From: Streptomyces flavidovirens DSM 40150
GTDB lineage: Bacteria; Actinomycetota; Actinomycetes; Streptomycetales; Streptomycetaceae
Assembly: GCF_000429085.1 (NCBI RefSeq)
Contig: NZ_AUBE01000038.1
Span: forward strand, 1-35,370
Direction: 5' to 3'
DNA: 35,370 bases
This document shows, piece by piece, positions 8,008 through 16,215 of this stretch (positions are counted from its first letter, which is position 1; each line of letters starts with the position of its first letter). Position numbers and translations under genes: made by a program. Below the pieces are notes generated by a model that was not told the origin of the DNA, did not search any database, and worked only from the letters and a program-made list of their open reading frames with translations.

Positions 8008-8774
8008 TCCGGATCGCGGCCGTCGGCGACATTCATCTGGGGCTGGACAGTGCGGGGGTGCTCCGGCCCGCGTTCGAAACCATCAGGGACTCCGCGGACG
8101 TGCTGCTGCTCGCAGGGGACCTGACGCGGCACGGCACGGCCGGGGAGGCGCGGGTGGTGGCCCAGGAGGTGGCCGGGCTCGGTGTGCCGGTGGTGGCCGT
8201 CCTGGGCAACCACGACTACCACAGTGACCAGCAGGCCGAGGTGACGGCGGTGCTCGGTGAGGCGGGCGTGACCGTGCTGGAGGGCCAGGGGACCGTCCTC
8301 GACATCGGCGGTGTACGAGTCGGTGTCGCCGGGACCAAGGGCTTCGGCGGCGGATTCGCGGGCCGCAGCGGTGGCGATTTCGGCGAACCGGAGATGAAGG
8401 AGTTCATCCGGTACACCCGGCGGTGCGCCGAGGGCCTGCGGCGTTCCCTGGACGAGCTGAAGGCGCGCGGTTGCTCCGTGCGCATCGCGTTGACGCACTT
8501 CGCGCCGGTGCCGGACACTCTCGCGGGTGAGCCGCCGGAGATCTTCCCGTTTCTGGGCAGCTATCTGCTGGCCGAGGCGATGGACGAGTCCGGGGCCGAC
8601 CTCGCGGTCCACGGCCACGCGCATCTGGGCACCGAGCACGGGATGACCAGCGGCGGAGTGCGCGTGCGCAATGTCGCCCAGCCGGTGATCGACCGCGCCT
8701 TCGCCGTCTACCACCTGGCGGTTCACGCGGCTGTCGGCACCGCTGCCGACAGCGTCCCTGTCGCGGCCGAATGA
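8004..8774 (+). CDS. Calcineurin-like metallophosphoesterase
   Basis: A 256-residue binuclear-metal phosphoesterase. All five family motifs are visible in order: GDIHLG near the N-terminus, LAGDLTRHG, LGNHDYHS, LTHFAP and VHGHAHLGTEHG. It should hydrolyse a phosphomono- or diester; the substrate cannot be told from sequence. The C-terminal ~20 residues (LAVHAAVGTAADSVPVAAE) look like a non-conserved tail. GTG 8004 overlaps the stop of the BON-like gene as GTGA. It is the last gene of the unit, followed after 36 bp by the hairpin of the convergent tRNA gene. Confidence 0.88.
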   Translation: MIRIAAVGDIHLGLDSAGVLRPAFETIRDSADVLLLAGDLTRHGTAGEARVVAQEVAGLGVPVVAVLGNHDYHSDQQAEVTAVLGEAGVTVLEGQGTVLDIGGVRVGVAGTKGFGGGFAGRSGGDFGEPEMKEFIRYTRRCAEGLRRSLDELKARGCSVRIALTHFAPVPDTLAGEPPEIFPFLGSYLLAEAMDESGADLAVHGHAHLGTEHGMTSGGVRVRNVAQPVIDRAFAVYHLAVHAAVGTAADSVPVAAE

Positions 8775-8810
8775 CCCGCTGCCCCCTCCCCCAGACCCGG
8801 GAAACGGAAA

Positions 8811-8840
8811 AGGTCGTATCGGATTGCTCCGATACGACCT
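8811..8840 (-). terminator. Rho-independent terminator of tRNA-Pro
   Basis: Perfect 13-bp inverted repeat: aggtcgtatcgga (8811-8823), loop ttgc, tccgatacgacct (8828-8840). Read on the minus strand it is followed directly by TTTTCCG, as expected for termination of the tRNA transcript. The plus-strand side has no T-run, so it is a weaker stop for the phosphoesterase operon. Confidence 0.85.
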
Positions 8841-8859
8841 CCGACCTGCGTAGAAACGC

Positions 8860-8936
<77 letters not shown>

Positions 8937-9018
8937 GTGCCCGTGCGGCCTGGGGTTTCCCCTGGCTGAACGCGCTTGAGAACAATACCGCACTTGGACC
9001 GGTGGGCACGAACCGCTT

Positions 9019-9945
9019 TCAGACCCGCTTGTCGAGCCAGGCGGTCAGGTCGTCCTGGACCTCGTCCCGGTTCGTCTCGTTGAGGATCTCGTGGCGGGCG
9101 CCCTCGTAACCCTTCCAGGTGAGGTCCTCGGTGCCGAGGTAGCGGAAGTCCTCCAGGAGCTCGTAGACGAGGGTCATTCCCTGGTTGCAGGGGTCCTGTG
9201 TGCCGACGGCGATGTGGACGGGCAGGTCGGCGGGGATACGGGCGAGATTGCGCGGGTCGTTGATCTTGCAGACCGCGTGCACCCAGTCGAGTGCGAGGCC
9301 CGCGCTGAAGGCGAAGCCGCACCGCTCGTCCGCCGCGTACGCGTCCACCTCGGCTTCGTCGCGCGACAGCCACTCGAAGCCCGTGCGGTGCGGGTACGGG
9401 TCGTTGAAGGAGGCGAAGAGGGTGGGGATGTACGAGGAAATCGCCGCGCGGCCGTGCTCCGCGACCTCCGCCTCCAGGCCGGTGATCGACTCCTGCAGCT
9501 CGGCTCCCGGCAGCGTACGGAAGGTGCCGGAGAGGATCAGGCCGGCCAGGTCGTCCGGGTACTCCTGCGCGTAGTCGCGGGCGAGCATGGAGCCGAGGCT
9601 GTGGCCGAGCAGCACGACCGGCAGGCCGGGGTGCAACGCCCTGGCCTGGTCGCCGACCGCCTTGAGGTCGTCGACGATCGCCCGCCAGCCGTTCTCGCCG
9701 GCCACGCCGTAGCCACCGGTGGCGGCGGCGGTCGCACCGTGGCCGCGGTGGTCGGAGGCGATCACCCCGTAGCCGCGCGAGACCAGGTGCTGGGCAAAGC
9801 GGTCGTAGCGCAGGGCGTGTTCGGCCGCGCCGTGGGCGATCTGGACGAGGGCGCGGGGCCTGCCGCTGTCCGGCAGCCAGGTGTACGCGGCGATCTGCGC
9901 GCCGTCGCCTGCGGTCGCCGTTCCCGTGCGGTGTGCGGTGCTCAT
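9019..9945 (-). CDS. Alpha/beta hydrolase, monoacylglycerol-lipase-like (Hydrolase_4)
   Basis: A 308-residue serine hydrolase. Motifs: the oxyanion HGAAEHALRYDRFA, DHRGHGAT, the nucleophile elbow GHSLGS (Ser ~116), the Asp region VGTQDPCNQG, and the catalytic His in YEGARHEILNE. This order and spacing match lysophospholipase/monoacylglycerol-lipase-type proteins, acting on ester lipids in the cytoplasm. ATG 9945 is preceded by CAGGAGG nine bases upstream, so the much longer open frame to 10515 is not used. It is divergent from the DUF2264 gene. Substrate is inferred from the family. Confidence 0.9.
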   Translation of the reverse strand: MSTAHRTGTATAGDGAQIAAYTWLPDSGRPRALVQIAHGAAEHALRYDRFAQHLVSRGYGVIASDHRGHGATAAATGGYGVAGENGWRAIVDDLKAVGDQARALHPGLPVVLLGHSLGSMLARDYAQEYPDDLAGLILSGTFRTLPGAELQESITGLEAEVAEHGRAAISSYIPTLFASFNDPYPHRTGFEWLSRDEAEVDAYAADERCGFAFSAGLALDWVHAVCKINDPRNLARIPADLPVHIAVGTQDPCNQGMTLVYELLEDFRYLGTEDLTWKGYEGARHEILNETNRDEVQDDLTAWLDKRV

Positions 9946-9975
9946 CGGGCACGCCTCCTGGGTGTCTGCTGGTGT

Positions 9976-10003
9976 CTGTGCTCGCCTGTGCTCATCTGTG
10001 CTC
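9976..10003. repeat. Three 10-bp-spaced copies of ctgtgctc
   Basis: The octamer ctgtgctc occurs at 9976-9983, 9986-9993 and 9996-10003, an exact 10-bp period of about one helical turn. It lies 31 bp upstream of the hydrolase start, in the divergent gap with the DUF2264 gene. It may be a regulator site or a slippage repeat. Confidence 0.5.
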
Positions 10004-10184
10004 GGAGTACTGGGGCTGACTCTCCCCAGGGGAGAGCGCCTCACACCGGACCGGCGCCGGCCCGTTGCCCTGCGACGTTGAGCTTGCCCGGTTCGGGAAG
10101 GGGCGAGGTGGGGAACAAGCCCGCCGCAGGCCCCCTGTCCCCGCAGCGCCGCCCCACCCGCACTCCCCCGAGGAGCTCCCCGCC

Positions 10185-12077
10185 ATGCCCGCCCCTTACC
10201 CGCGCCTCCCCCCGGCCGACCGCCTCCTGTCCCCCCGCACCGGCTGGACCCGCGCCCACTGGGAGGCCCTCGCCGATCGCCTCCTGGACGCGCTCGTTCC
10301 GTACGCGACGCCGGGCTTGGCGCAGTACCGGCTGCCGGGCCGGGGCAGCTCGTCGGGAGTGGTCTCGGACGGGCTCGAAGGCTACGCGCGCTCATTCCTG
10401 CTGGCCTCCTTCCGGATCGCCGGGGCGGGCGGCGACGTCGAGCCGCGCTTGATCGAAAGGTACGTGGAGGGTCTGACAACGGGCACCGATCCGGCCTCCG
10501 GCGAGGCCTGGCCACGCCTCACCGACTGCTCCCAGCAGATGGTCGAGGCCGCCTCGATCGCCGTCGGCCTGCACGAGACCCGCCCCTGGATCTGGGACCG
10601 TCTCGACACGCCCGCCCAGGAGCGGGTGGCCGACTGGTTCTCCGGCTTCGTCGGCGCCCGTACGTGGGACAACAACTGGCGGCTCTTCCAGGTGGTGTCC
10701 GAGCAGTTCCTCGCCTCCGTCGGCGCACCGCACAGCCGCTCCGACATCGAGGGCGGCCTCGACCGTATCGAGGACTGGTACGCCGGCGACGGCTGGTACA
10801 CCGACGGCGACGGCCGCAACTTCGACTACTACATCGGCTGGGCGATGCACCTCTACCCGCTGCTGTGGTCCCGGATGGCAGGCACCGACGACGGCGGTCG
10901 CACCCCCGTCTACCAGGACCGCCTCCACCGGTTCCTCACCACCTACCCGCACTTCTTCGGCGGCGACGGCGCCCCCGTCCACCAGGGCCGTTCCCTCACC
11001 TACCGTTTCGCGTCCGTCGCCCCCGCATGGATGGGCGCGCTCGCCGACTGCACACCGCTGCGGCCGGGCCTCACCCGCCGCCTCGCCTCGGGTGCGCTCC
11101 GGCACTTCGCGGAGCGCGGCGTCCCCGACGAGCGCGGGCTGCTGACGCTCGGCTGGTACGACACCTTCCTCCCGTCGACCCAGCCGTACTCCGGTCCCGC
11201 CTCCCCCTATTGGGCGAGCAAAGGGTTCCTCGGCCTCCTCCTGCCCGCGGACCACCCCACGTGGACCGAGCGCGAACTGCCGCTCCCGGTCGAGGAGTCC
11301 GACCAGTACACCGCGCTCCCCGCTCCCGGCTGGCTGCTCCACGGCACCCGCCACGACGGCATCGTGCGCCTCGTCAACCACGGCAGTGACCACAACCCGC
11401 TCACCGGCGATGCCGAGGACGACCCGCACTACGCGAAGCTCGGCTACTCCTCGGCGACGGCGCCCGACGCCGCTCCGCACGCCTGGTCGCGCGCCGTCGA
11501 CAACCACATCGCCCTCCTCGCGCCCGCCGACGGCGCCCCCTCCCGCCGGCTCCGGATCCATCCGGGCACCTGCGCGGGCCGTACCGCGTCCTCCTGGCAC
11601 CTCGCGCGACTTCCGGGCGACGCGCGTGAGTTCCGCATCGACACGACCAGTGTGCTGTTCGGATCGTGGGAGGTACGGGTGCACCGGCTGGAGGCCCCGG
11701 AGGGCGCGGGCGTGCGCGAGGGCGGCCACGCGGTGGCGGCGAAGGAGCGCCCGCGGGCGGAGACCGGCCCCGGCTGGGCCCTGGTCCGTACGGCGGACGG
11801 CCTCACCAGTGCGGTCGTCGCCCTGCACGGCTGGGATGCGGAAGAGGCGGCCGGGGTCTCGCGCGACGTACAGGCCAATGCGTACGGCCCGCATTCCGCG
11901 ACGCCGTATCTGCGGCTCGGAGCCCATCCGGGCGGGCACAGCGTGCACGTGTCCCTGATCGCCCTGTCCCGTGGCACGGTGTGTCCCCTGGCGCTGCGCG
12001 AGTCCATCACCGTCGAGGTCCTGGACGGACCGTTGGTCCGGCTGGCCTTCCCCGACGGCACGGTCACGGACGTATGA
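10185..12077 (+). CDS. DUF2264 family protein
   Basis: A 630-residue protein of the DUF2264 family, with two visible parts. The N-terminal ~370 residues are helical and tryptophan/tyrosine-rich (ARTWDNNWRLFQVVSEQFLA, then NFDYYIGWAMHLYPLLWSRM), like an (alpha/alpha)-barrel. The C-terminal ~250 residues are beta-rich. Alpha/alpha-toroid glycoside hydrolases and lyases share this look, so a carbohydrate-active role is a guess. There is no signal peptide. ATG 10185 has GAGGAG upstream; the frame is open back to 10065 but without a better start. The stop lies 4 bp from the end of the convergent conservon operon. Confidence 0.85.
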   Translation: MPAPYPRLPPADRLLSPRTGWTRAHWEALADRLLDALVPYATPGLAQYRLPGRGSSSGVVSDGLEGYARSFLLASFRIAGAGGDVEPRLIERYVEGLTTGTDPASGEAWPRLTDCSQQMVEAASIAVGLHETRPWIWDRLDTPAQERVADWFSGFVGARTWDNNWRLFQVVSEQFLASVGAPHSRSDIEGGLDRIEDWYAGDGWYTDGDGRNFDYYIGWAMHLYPLLWSRMAGTDDGGRTPVYQDRLHRFLTTYPHFFGGDGAPVHQGRSLTYRFASVAPAWMGALADCTPLRPGLTRRLASGALRHFAERGVPDERGLLTLGWYDTFLPSTQPYSGPASPYWASKGFLGLLLPADHPTWTERELPLPVEESDQYTALPAPGWLLHGTRHDGIVRLVNHGSDHNPLTGDAEDDPHYAKLGYSSATAPDAAPHAWSRAVDNHIALLAPADGAPSRRLRIHPGTCAGRTASSWHLARLPGDAREFRIDTTSVLFGSWEVRVHRLEAPEGAGVREGGHAVAAKERPRAETGPGWALVRTADGLTSAVVALHGWDAEEAAGVSRDVQANAYGPHSATPYLRLGAHPGGHSVHVSLIALSRGTVCPLALRESITVEVLDGPLVRLAFPDGTVTDV

Positions 12078-12081
12078 CCTG

Positions 12082-12651
12082 TCAGACGGCGCCGTCCTCG
12101 CGGCGGCGGATCAGTTCCGCCAGCTCCGCGGCCATCGCCTTGATCGTCTCCAGGCCCGCCCGCCCCCACCGCCTCGGTTCGGTGTCGACGACACAGACCG
12201 TGCCGAGCAGGATGTCCGTACGGTCGATGACGGGAGCCCCCATGTACGACCGGATGCCGATCTCGTCGACGACCGGGTTGCCCGCGAACCGCGGGTAGTC
12301 GCACACGTCGTCCAGGACCAGTGCCTTGCGCCGCGCGACGACATGCGGGCAGTACCCGTGATCGCGGGCGAGGAAGCGGCCGATGCGGCTCGTGGCGGCG
12401 ACCGCGCCCGGGTCGGTGCCGCTGTGTGTCCCGGTAGGAGTGTGCAGTCCGGCGAAGAACTGCCGGTTCTCATCAATGAAGTTGACCATGGAGTACGGCG
12501 CTCCGGTCACCTCCGCGAGCCGGTCGGCGAACGTGTCGAAGGCGGGCACGGCCCGGTCGCCGAGTCCGAGCTGGTGCAGCCTCCGCACGCGCGCGGGTGC
12601 CTCCGGGTCGGCGGGGGTGAGCAGCAGTTGGCCGATCCGGTCGTACGTCAT
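12082..12651 (-). CDS. GAF-domain protein at the end of the conservon
   Basis: A 189-residue protein that is essentially one GAF domain (residues ~35-180). Seen are VTGAPYSMVNFIDENRQFFA, the CPHVVARRKALVLDDV segment, YMGAPVIDRTDILLGTVCVV and a final helix. It has no output domain, so it is a stand-alone ligand or redox sensor. ATG 12651 overlaps the cvnD stop (ATGA at 12648-12651), linking it translationally to the GTPase. In several conservons a cytochrome P450 or another gene follows cvnD; here the extra gene is a GAF sensor, which may provide input to the module. Confidence 0.88.
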   Translation of the reverse strand: MTYDRIGQLLLTPADPEAPARVRRLHQLGLGDRAVPAFDTFADRLAEVTGAPYSMVNFIDENRQFFAGLHTPTGTHSGTDPGAVAATSRIGRFLARDHGYCPHVVARRKALVLDDVCDYPRFAGNPVVDEIGIRSYMGAPVIDRTDILLGTVCVVDTEPRRWGRAGLETIKAMAAELAELIRRREDGAV

Positions 12652-13253
12652 GTGGGTGCTCCGTGGTTTCCGTGGCCCGGTGCGGCCGAGGTGATGGTGA
12701 GCAGGTGCCGGACGAGGGTGACCAGCGTCTTGATCCCTGAGCTGGCGATGCGTGCGTCGCACAGCACGACCGGGACCTCTTGCGGGAGGTCGAGGGCGGC
12801 CCGTACCTCTTCCGGTGCGTAGCGGTGTGCACCGTCGAACTCGTTGACGGCCACGACGAATTCGATGCCGCGCCGCTCGAAGAAGTCCAGGGCCGCGAAG
12901 CTGTCCTGGAGGCGGCGGGTGTCGGTGAGCACGACGGCGCCCAGGGCGCCCTTGGAGAGTTCGTCCCACATGAACCAGAAGCGTTCCTGGCCGGGTGTGC
13001 CGAAGAGGTACAGCACGTGCTGCTCGTCGAGGGTCATCCGGCCGAAGTCCATGGCGACGGTCGTCGTGGCTTTGTCCTCGACACCGTCGAGGCTGTCGGT
13101 CCCCACGCTCACCTGGGTGAGCAGTTCTTCCGTACTCAGTGGTGCGATCTCGCTGACCGCGCCCACGAAGGTCGTCTTACCGACGCCGAACCCGCCGGCG
13201 ACAAGGATCTTGAGCGCGGTGGGAAACAGGTCAGAGCCGTCGTCGTAGGCCAT
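12648..13253 (-). CDS. cvnD: CvnD small GTPase of the conservon
   Basis: A 201-residue Ras-like/MglA-related GTPase. The P-loop is GGFGVGKTT (~20-28), switch I includes KATTTVAMDFG, switch II is LFGTPGQERFWFMW, and the base-recognition motif is VAVNEFDG, an N-x-F-D variant of NKxD usual for CvnD proteins. It works with CvnA, CvnB and CvnC at the membrane as an analogue of a G-protein-coupled signalling complex. The start overlaps cvnC by 23 bp and the stop overlaps the GAF gene by four bases. Confidence 0.93.
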   Translation of the reverse strand: MAYDDGSDLFPTALKILVAGGFGVGKTTFVGAVSEIAPLSTEELLTQVSVGTDSLDGVEDKATTTVAMDFGRMTLDEQHVLYLFGTPGQERFWFMWDELSKGALGAVVLTDTRRLQDSFAALDFFERRGIEFVVAVNEFDGAHRYAPEEVRAALDLPQEVPVVLCDARIASSGIKTLVTLVRHLLTITSAAPGHGNHGAPT

Positions 13254-13605
13254 CGAGCACTGCCTCCAGCAGGGTGAGGTCGTTGGGCTGGTCGTCGAAG
13301 CGGGGCGCGTGCGTGGTGAGCGCTCCGCAGTCGACCAGGTCGGAAAGCAGCACCTTGGTGACGACCACGGGAAGCCGCAGGTACGCCGCGATCTCCGCCA
13401 CCGAGGTGGGGTGTGCGCACAGGCCGAGGGCCTGGGCGTGCTCGGGACCGATGTGCATGAGGGGTTCCGCCCCGGTGACCCGCACCATGGTCAGCAGGTC
13501 GAGGTCCGTCGTGGGGCGGGTGCGGCCGTCGCTCACCGTGTAGGGGCGGATGAGCCGGCCGGCCGCGTCGTCGAGCCACGGCCCGTCCTGCGGGAGCGGC
13601 CCCAT
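13231..13605 (-). CDS. cvnC: CvnC, DUF742 protein
   Basis: A 124-residue DUF742 protein, normal length for CvnC. It has the family opening RLIRPYTVSDGRTRPTTDLD, an apparent winged-helix-like middle (SVAEIAAYLRLPVVVTKVLL) and the end LTLLEAVLDGLRRRL. Its exact role in the complex is unsettled. ATG 13605 shares one base with the cvnB stop (TGATG), so translation is coupled. Confidence 0.92.
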   Translation of the reverse strand: MGPLPQDGPWLDDAAGRLIRPYTVSDGRTRPTTDLDLLTMVRVTGAEPLMHIGPEHAQALGLCAHPTSVAEIAAYLRLPVVVTKVLLSDLVDCGALTTHAPRFDDQPNDLTLLEAVLDGLRRRL

Positions 13606-14039
13606 CAGCGTCCCGTGGCGCTCGGTACGCCCGCCCGCTGCCTGGCCGGTGTGACGAGGTACGGCCGTACGCTCTTGACGAGCATCGCCATCTCGTAGCC
13701 CAGCACGGCCGCGTCCGCCTCGCGGCCCGCGAGCACCGCGAGGCAGGTGCCGGAGCCCGCGGTGGAGACGAAGAGGAGGGTGGAGTCGAGCTCGACGACG
13801 ACCTGGCGTACCTCGCCGCCGTCGCCGAAACGGGCGCCCGCGCTACGGCCGAGCGAGTACAGGCCGGAGGCGAGGGCGGCCATGTGGTCGGCGCTGTCGT
13901 TGTCGAGGCCGTGGACCGACTTCACCAGGCCGTCGCAGGAGAGCAGAACCGCGTTGCGTGTGAAGGGAACACGCTGGACCAGCCCGCTCAACAGCCAGTC
14001 GAGATCCGTTACTTGACCGGTCGGCGCATCACTCGCCAT
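13605..14039 (-). CDS. cvnB: CvnB, roadblock/LC7 protein
   Basis: A 144-residue roadblock/LC7-fold protein like MglB. Typical segments are LDWLLSGLVQRVPFTRNAVL, DGLVKSVHGLD, the helix MAALASGLYSLG and the strands VVVELDSTLLFVSTAGSGTC. In related pairs the roadblock protein binds the small GTPase and controls its nucleotide state, so the partner here should be CvnD. ATG 14039 has AAGGAG upstream. Confidence 0.93.
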   Translation of the reverse strand: MASDAPTGQVTDLDWLLSGLVQRVPFTRNAVLLSCDGLVKSVHGLDNDSADHMAALASGLYSLGRSAGARFGDGGEVRQVVVELDSTLLFVSTAGSGTCLAVLAGREADAAVLGYEMAMLVKSVRPYLVTPARQRAGVPSATGR

Positions 14040-14105
14040 GGTGCATCTACTCCTTGGGGTACTGCGGTGGAAGGGTGAGGAGGGGCGGGAGGGCGGAGGC
14101 AGTGG

Positions 14106-15962
14106 TCAGCCGGCGTCGCCCTCGCGCAGGGGGTACGGCTGCGGAGGGTGCTCCGGAGCCGGGCGGGGGGCCGGGGCGTGCGCGAGCGCGGCTCCGGGGG
14201 CGGGCGCGGGGGCGACTGCCGGGGTGGTGGCGGGGTCCAGCGCCTGGTCCTGGTGCGGTACGGGGGGCGGTACAGGGAGCGGTACGGGGTGCGGGTCCGG
14301 CTGGGCCTCCGCCAGGCCGATGCCCCGCTGGAAGGCCGCCATCAGACCCGGGTCGTGGAGGGCGGGGTATTCGTCGTCCTGGCGCGTGACGGGGGCTTCT
14401 CGGAGCTGGGGCACCAGGTTTTCCTGGCTGCGGCGCCTGGGCAGGCTGGGGCGGCTCGTGGTGTCGCGTACGTATCCGGTGGCGCGCGGCTGGACCCGGG
14501 TGTGGGCCGGCTCCGAGGAGAGGCCGGGTCGCGTGACGCGGTCGGTGCCCGGGCGGGCAGCGGCGGGGGTGGGGCGGTCCTCCCGCGCGCCGCGCACTGG
14601 GAGGGGTGCGTGACTCCTGCCGTGGTCAGCGGGTGCGGGTGCGGGCGCGTGGGGGGACGTGACGGGGGACGCGCTCCCGGCCGGCGCCGCGGGGGCCGGG
14701 GCCGCGTGCCGGGCCCCGGCGGCCGCCGCCCGGCCGGGACCGTCCTGGTCCTCTGCGCCCAGCAGCGCCTGCGGCAGGACGAGTACGGCCTGTACACCGC
14801 CGTAGATGTTGGCCTGGAGGCGGACCGTGATGCCGTGCCTGCGGGCCAGTGCCGACACCACGAAGAGGCCGATGCGGCCGTCGTGGAGAAGGCGGCCGAC
14901 GTTGACGTTTTCCGGGTCGCGCAGCAGGGCGTTCATCTTGTTCTGCTCGGTGACGGGCATGCCCAGGCCCCGGTCCTCGACTTCGACGGCCAGGCCCGCG
15001 CTGACGTGCTGGGCGCGGAGCAGCACGGTGGTCTGCGGAGCGGAGAACACCGTGGCGTTCTCGACGAGTTCGGCGAGGAGGTGAATGACGTCGGCGACGG
15101 CGTGGCCGCGCAGGGTGCCGTCGATGGGCGGCACCAGTTTGACGCGTGAGTAGTGCTCAACCTCGGCGATCGAGGAGCGCAGTACCTCCGTCATGGTCAC
15201 CGGGTTGCTCCACTGGCGGCGGGAGACCGCGCCGCCGAGGACGGCGAGGTTTTCCGCGTGCCTGCGGACGCGGGTGGCGAGATGGTCGACGTGGAAAAGG
15301 CCCTTGAGCAGCTCGGGGTCCTCGACATCGTTCTCCAGCTCGTCTAGGAGTTGGATCTCCCGGTGTACGAGCGACTGGAGCCGGCGGGCCAGGTTGACGA
15401 AGACCTCGACCTTCTGGTCCGTACCCGCGCTGCTGGACAGCTGCGATGCCTGTACGACGGCGCCCACGGCGGCGTCGTGCGCGCGCGCCATGTCCAGTTC
15501 CAGCCGGTCGAATTCGTCGCCGCCCCGCGTTCCGGGGGGCGGCGTACGCCGGCTGGGCGGCCCCTCGCCACGCCGCAGTTGCTCGACCACCGCGCGCAGG
15601 TCGGCCTGCCCGCGCGCGCTGGTCCTGCGCAGTGCGTTGCAGCGGTCCAGCACGGTCTTGGCGGCCCGGTCCGCGCCCACGACGGCTGCGGCCAGCGACA
15701 CGATGACGAGGGCGCCGGCCCCGGCGAGCGCGACCCATAAGTTGCGCGTCGGCTCGGCGGTGGTGGCGCGGAGGGTGAACAGCACGGCCGCGGCGCCGCT
15801 GAGGGCGACGACAACGGCCGGGAGTACGGCGGCGCGCAGTATCTGGGGGCGTATGTGGACGTCGGGCATCGGCTGTACGGGAAGAGGCCGGGCGCCCGGC
15901 CGTCCGTGCCGCCCGCCCTCGCGGCGGTCTGCACGCGCGCCGGGTGCGCGAAGTTGAGACAT
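14106..15962 (-). CDS. cvnA: CvnA, membrane histidine-kinase-like protein
   Basis: A 618-residue sensor. Residues ~40-95 hold two transmembrane segments (AAVLPAVVVALSGAAAVLFT and ALAGAGALVIVSLAAAVVGA) with a short loop. A helical dimerisation region (~100-260) follows. The HATPase_c domain has LLAELVENATVFS (N box), VEDRGLGMP (G1) and DGRIGLFVVSALARRHG (G2). The canonical phosphorylated H box is not evident, as in many CvnA proteins, so true kinase activity is uncertain. The C-terminal ~200 residues are a Pro/Ala-rich disordered tail. ATG 15962 follows GAGGA. It is the first gene of the five-gene operon; its promoter should lie in 15963-16215, where GGCAAC/GTTGCC arms at 16082-16113 form a loose inverted repeat. 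Confidence 0.92.
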   Translation of the reverse strand: MSQLRAPGARADRREGGRHGRPGARPLPVQPMPDVHIRPQILRAAVLPAVVVALSGAAAVLFTLRATTAEPTRNLWVALAGAGALVIVSLAAAVVGADRAAKTVLDRCNALRRTSARGQADLRAVVEQLRRGEGPPSRRTPPPGTRGGDEFDRLELDMARAHDAAVGAVVQASQLSSSAGTDQKVEVFVNLARRLQSLVHREIQLLDELENDVEDPELLKGLFHVDHLATRVRRHAENLAVLGGAVSRRQWSNPVTMTEVLRSSIAEVEHYSRVKLVPPIDGTLRGHAVADVIHLLAELVENATVFSAPQTTVLLRAQHVSAGLAVEVEDRGLGMPVTEQNKMNALLRDPENVNVGRLLHDGRIGLFVVSALARRHGITVRLQANIYGGVQAVLVLPQALLGAEDQDGPGRAAAAGARHAAPAPAAPAGSASPVTSPHAPAPAPADHGRSHAPLPVRGAREDRPTPAAARPGTDRVTRPGLSSEPAHTRVQPRATGYVRDTTSRPSLPRRRSQENLVPQLREAPVTRQDDEYPALHDPGLMAAFQRGIGLAEAQPDPHPVPLPVPPPVPHQDQALDPATTPAVAPAPAPGAALAHAPAPRPAPEHPPQPYPLREGDAG

Positions 15963-16215
15963 CAGTGTCCTCGGTACGTGGGGCCCCAGGGGTCGGCTTA
16001 CTGCGTCTGTTCGACCACGGTCGGTCTGGGCTCAACTTGGGTGATGTGGCCCCATGTTGATCGCCGGGCACTCACAGTAGTCGGCAACCTTTCATGATCG
16101 ACGCGCAGTTGCCAAACTTGCCCGCACAGCGTCCCGCTCTGGTATGACGCGTCGTACTACAGACCGAAAAGCAGACGGCCCCCGTGCCTCCGCCTTCGTA
16201 ACGGTCGAGATCAAC

